From the NCBI GenBank assembly GCA_016845285.1, contig JAERSX010000090.1, positions 1-7,754 on the forward strand: 7,754 nt of DNA, in the 5' to 3' direction. The notes below the pieces were generated by a model, which saw nothing but the letters and a program-made list of their open reading frames with translations, was not told where the DNA came from and made no database searches. This document shows, piece by piece, positions 5,773-7,754 of the stretch (position 1 is its first letter; the number at the start of each line of letters is the position of its first letter). The stretch is from Deltaproteobacteria bacterium (GTDB lineage Bacteria; Myxococcota_A; UBA796; UBA2385). A program made the position numbers and the translations under genes.

Positions 5773-6951
5773 ATGCGTACTGGCCTCGACGTGTTTCTCG
5801 ATGACCCCAGCCGCTTCCGCGGCGCCCGTGTGGGTCTGTGCTGCAACCACACCGCCGTCACAGCGCAGCTCCAGCCAGCCCTGCCCGCCCTCCAGGCCGC
5901 TGGACTGGACGTCCGGCGTGTCTTCGGGCCTGAGCACGGGGTGGAGAGCACGGCCCAGGACATGATCGGCGTCGACGACCAAGAAGGCGTCACCACGCCG
6001 GAGGTCGACGTGGTCTCGCTCTATGGCGAGACCGAAGAGAGCCTCCACCCAACCGCCGAGCAGATGGGTGATCTCGATGTCCTGCTCTTCGATATCCAGG
6101 ACATCGGCAGCCGCTACTACACCTACCAGGCCACCCTCGGCTACATGATGGAGGTGGCCGCGGTCACTGGGACCCGCGTCGTCGTGCTCGACCGGCCCAA
6201 CCCCATCGATGGGCTGAGCGTCGAGGGAAACGTCGTGGCTCCTGGCTTCGAGAGCTTCGTGAGCGCCTACCCCCTGGCGACGCGCCACGGCATGACCATG
6301 GGCGAGATGGGGACCTTCTTCAGCAAGGTGCTCGGTCTCGGCGCATCCTTCGAGGTGGTGGGCTGCACGGGCTGGAAGCGCCACCAGACCTACGAGGAGA
6401 CCGGGCTGGATTGGGTCTACCCCTCGCCCAACATGCCCACCGTCGAGTGCGCGGCCATCTACCCGGGCATGTGCCTCATCGAGGGCACCAACCTCTCCGA
6501 AGGACGGGGCACCACCCGTCCCTTCCACCTGGTGGGCGCGCCGTGGATGGACCGCGAGCGCTTTGTTCGCTACGCCCGCATCGGGGCTGAGGAGTCCGGC
6601 CTGCGTGGTGTCGGGTTCCGTCCTGCCACCTTCCTCCCGCAGTTCCAGAAGCACGCCGGTGAGGTCTGTCACGGGCTGGAGATCGTGGTGCGTGAGCGGG
6701 GTGCCGTGCACGCGCTGATGCTGGGAATGGTGGTGCTGCAGGCGGCACTGCGAGCGGCCCCTGACGACTTCGCATGGCGCACGGAGACCTACGAATTTGT
6801 CGACGACCCCATCGCCATCGACTTGCTCTTCGGCTCGGCTGAGGGGCGCACGGGGCTGGAGGCGCGCATCTCGCCGCGCGAGCTCCTCGAGGCCTGGGAG
6901 GGCGCGCGCGACGACTGGGACGACCAGCGCGAGAGCTGCCTGTTGTATTGA
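5773..6951 (+). CDS. namZ: DUF1343 family protein, exo-beta-N-acetylmuramidase (NamZ-type)
   Basis: The family (PF07075) includes B. subtilis NamZ (YbbC), which removes terminal N-acetylmuramic acid from cell-wall fragments so that the sugar can be recycled. The 392 residues show the family signature throughout: FGPEHG at 51-56, DIQDIGSRYYTY at 107-118, VLDRPNP at 138-144, RHGMTMGE at 171-178, SPNMPT at 218-223 and EGTNLSEGRGTTRPF at 237-251. AGGAG at 5759-5763 supports the ATG start. There is no signal peptide, so a cytoplasmic protein acting on imported muropeptides is likely, unlike the secreted B. subtilis enzyme. No amidase, NagZ or sugar transporter gene lies beside it. The family call is sure. 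The exact substrate is inferred. Confidence 0.93.
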   Translation: MRTGLDVFLDDPSRFRGARVGLCCNHTAVTAQLQPALPALQAAGLDVRRVFGPEHGVESTAQDMIGVDDQEGVTTPEVDVVSLYGETEESLHPTAEQMGDLDVLLFDIQDIGSRYYTYQATLGYMMEVAAVTGTRVVVLDRPNPIDGLSVEGNVVAPGFESFVSAYPLATRHGMTMGEMGTFFSKVLGLGASFEVVGCTGWKRHQTYEETGLDWVYPSPNMPTVECAAIYPGMCLIEGTNLSEGRGTTRPFHLVGAPWMDRERFVRYARIGAEESGLRGVGFRPATFLPQFQKHAGEVCHGLEIVVRERGAVHALMLGMVVLQAALRAAPDDFAWRTETYEFVDDPIAIDLLFGSAEGRTGLEARISPRELLEAWEGARDDWDDQRESCLLY

Positions 6952-6958
6952 GGGGGGC

Positions 6959-7465
6959 CTACTCTTCGCCGCCCTCGAACAGCCCGTTCGCCACGGCGAT
7001 GGGCAGCTGCCCCTCGACCACGAGCGTCAGGATCTGCTCGAAGTGCTCCAGCTGGAACGCCGCCAGGCTGAGGAGCTCGAGACAGTGTTCGCCCCAGAGC
7101 TCCGGATCGTGAGGCACGAGATCGACGTGACGGTAGTAGAGCCCGCCGTCGCCACGCAGCCCAAACGCGCCGAGCACCAGCCGGTTGTTGAGCATCATGA
7201 CGAAGTCCACGAGCTCCCGGCGGCGCGGGTCCTCAGGCTCGATGCGCAGGCCCAGAACGGCGGTCACCTCGACGAGCACGCCGGCATCGAGGCCTTCGGA
7301 GTTCATGGGCGAGTCCATCAACACGAAGAGCCGGCCGGAGCTGCCGTCAGGGGAGGGGAGGCGCACGTCGAGGCTCTCGGGAGCGTCACCTTCGTCACGG
7401 TGACGGACGTGATGCCCTCGATCGCCCCAGGTACGAGCCAGCGTGCGCAGCAAGGTCACCTCCAC
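6959..7465 (-). CDS. Small acidic protein, possibly YbjN / type III chaperone-like fold
   Basis: This is a protein of 168 residues with no signal peptide or membrane segment. Residues 91-115, reading MLNNRLVLGAFGLRGDGG and then YYRHVDL, followed by a long helical tail, resemble the core of YbjN-like domains: Asn-containing helix, beta hairpin, helix. The N-terminal half has alternating strands with LFVLMDSP at 46-53. The match is by pattern only and weak, so hypothetical protein is the safe label. The GTG at 7465 is chosen because GGAGG (7477-7473) lies seven bases upstream. The gene overlaps the end of the acyl-CoA dehydrogenase gene by 10 bases, which suggests co-transcription and coupled translation. 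A GTG two codons later would overlap the stop as GTGA but has no spaced ribosome binding site. Confidence 0.75.
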   Translation of the reverse strand: MEVTLLRTLARTWGDRGHHVRHRDEGDAPESLDVRLPSPDGSSGRLFVLMDSPMNSEGLDAGVLVEVTAVLGLRIEPEDPRRRELVDFVMMLNNRLVLGAFGLRGDGGLYYRHVDLVPHDPELWGEHCLELLSLAAFQLEHFEQILTLVVEGQLPIAVANGLFEGGEE

Positions 7466-7754
7466 AGCACTTCCTCCAAGCAGCTCTTGTCGCCCGAGCG
7501 GATGGTCTTGCTCAGCGCGATGGCCCTCGGCAAGACCTGGGCGACGTAGAAGCGGACGCCGACGACCTTGCCCCGATAGAACCGTGCGTCCGCATCGCTC
7601 ACTTCAACCTTGTCGAGCTTCTCGAGGGCGACCCGACCCTGCCACAGCGAGTGCAGGCCCAACACGATGGTTCCCATCATCTCGAGGAAGGGAGTGGCGT
7701 GAACCATCGCTCCTGCGATGTCACCACCGGCCCCGACCCCCGAGAGGTGCATGG
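7456..7754 (-). CDS. Acyl-CoA dehydrogenase, C-terminal part (gene continues past the window)
   Basis: The frame is open from the window edge to a TGA at 7458-7456 and shows 98 residues. FLEMMGTIVLGLHSLWQGRVA, then DARFYRGKVVGVRFYVAQVLP and an ending around SGDKSCLEE match the C-terminal all-helical extension found in the large acyl-CoA dehydrogenases of about 600 residues (PF12806). These are FAD enzymes of fatty acid beta-oxidation. The catalytic and FAD-binding parts lie outside the window, so chain-length preference cannot be judged. The ATG at 7752 is internal, not the true start. The small acidic protein gene overlaps its end. Confidence 0.82.
   Translation of the reverse strand, partial: MHLSGVGAGGDIAGAMVHATPFLEMMGTIVLGLHSLWQGRVALEKLDKVEVSDADARFYRGKVVGVRFYVAQVLPRAIALSKTIRSGDKSCLEEVLWR
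7473..7477 (-). promoter_or_regulatory. Ribosome binding site for the small acidic protein, inside the dehydrogenase gene
   Basis: GGAGG on the minus strand, seven bases before the GTG at 7465. It lies within the last codons of the upstream gene and decides the start. Confidence 0.6.

Noticed and set aside
5755..6711. A 318-residue leftward open frame opposite the NamZ gene
   Set aside because: The forward frame carries the DUF1343 motifs end to end. The reverse frame is a high-GC mirror rich in Ala, His and Gly.

Overview
The window is GC-rich bacterial DNA, dense with genes and with short gaps between them. Its mix of genes (an alanyl-tRNA synthetase, a LamG-type lipoprotein, a DUF1343/NamZ protein, a lipid kinase and an acyl-CoA dehydrogenase) and its Gram-negative style lipobox fit a Myxococcota-like (deltaproteobacterial) genome. 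That placement is an inference from gene content and codon use, not a measured assignment. There are no rRNA or tRNA genes, insertion sequences, CRISPR arrays or phage genes. It reads as ordinary chromosome, and the most interesting signals are RNA and DNA structures in the short intergenic stretches.

Left part (1-971): the first 66 bases are probably the start of a gene running leftward out of the window. A divergent region (67-249) follows. It holds a 46-base inverted repeat that would fold on the plus-strand RNA as a 20-pair stem, and a second small hairpin covering a ribosome binding site. Then comes a site-2-protease-like (M50) membrane zinc peptidase gene. As given, it carries a one-base frameshift in a run of five G after about 20 codons.

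Middle part (975-5588, all leftward): a signal-bearing LamG lipoprotein gene is followed after 50 bases by alaS, and after a longer gap by a diacylglycerol-kinase-family lipid kinase gene. The alaS start site lies beside a hairpin that would pair most of its ribosome binding site. The alaS-kinase gap contains stem-loops that can pair in alternative ways and a perfect 12-base palindrome. The M50 and kinase genes end tail to tail with three bases between them.

Right part (5589-7754): a divergent region with a strong GC-rich hairpin leads into a rightward DUF1343/NamZ gene, which has no signal peptide. It converges, seven bases apart, on a leftward pair: the end of an acyl-CoA dehydrogenase gene, cut by the window edge, overlapping by 10 bases a small acidic protein of YbjN-like character.

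Functionally the genes are a mixed set: membrane proteolysis, lipid phosphorylation, tRNA charging, a surface lipoprotein, muropeptide sugar recycling and fatty acid oxidation. I see no convincing multi-gene new system. The M50 leader and frameshift, and the regulatory folds around alaS, are what deserve a second look.
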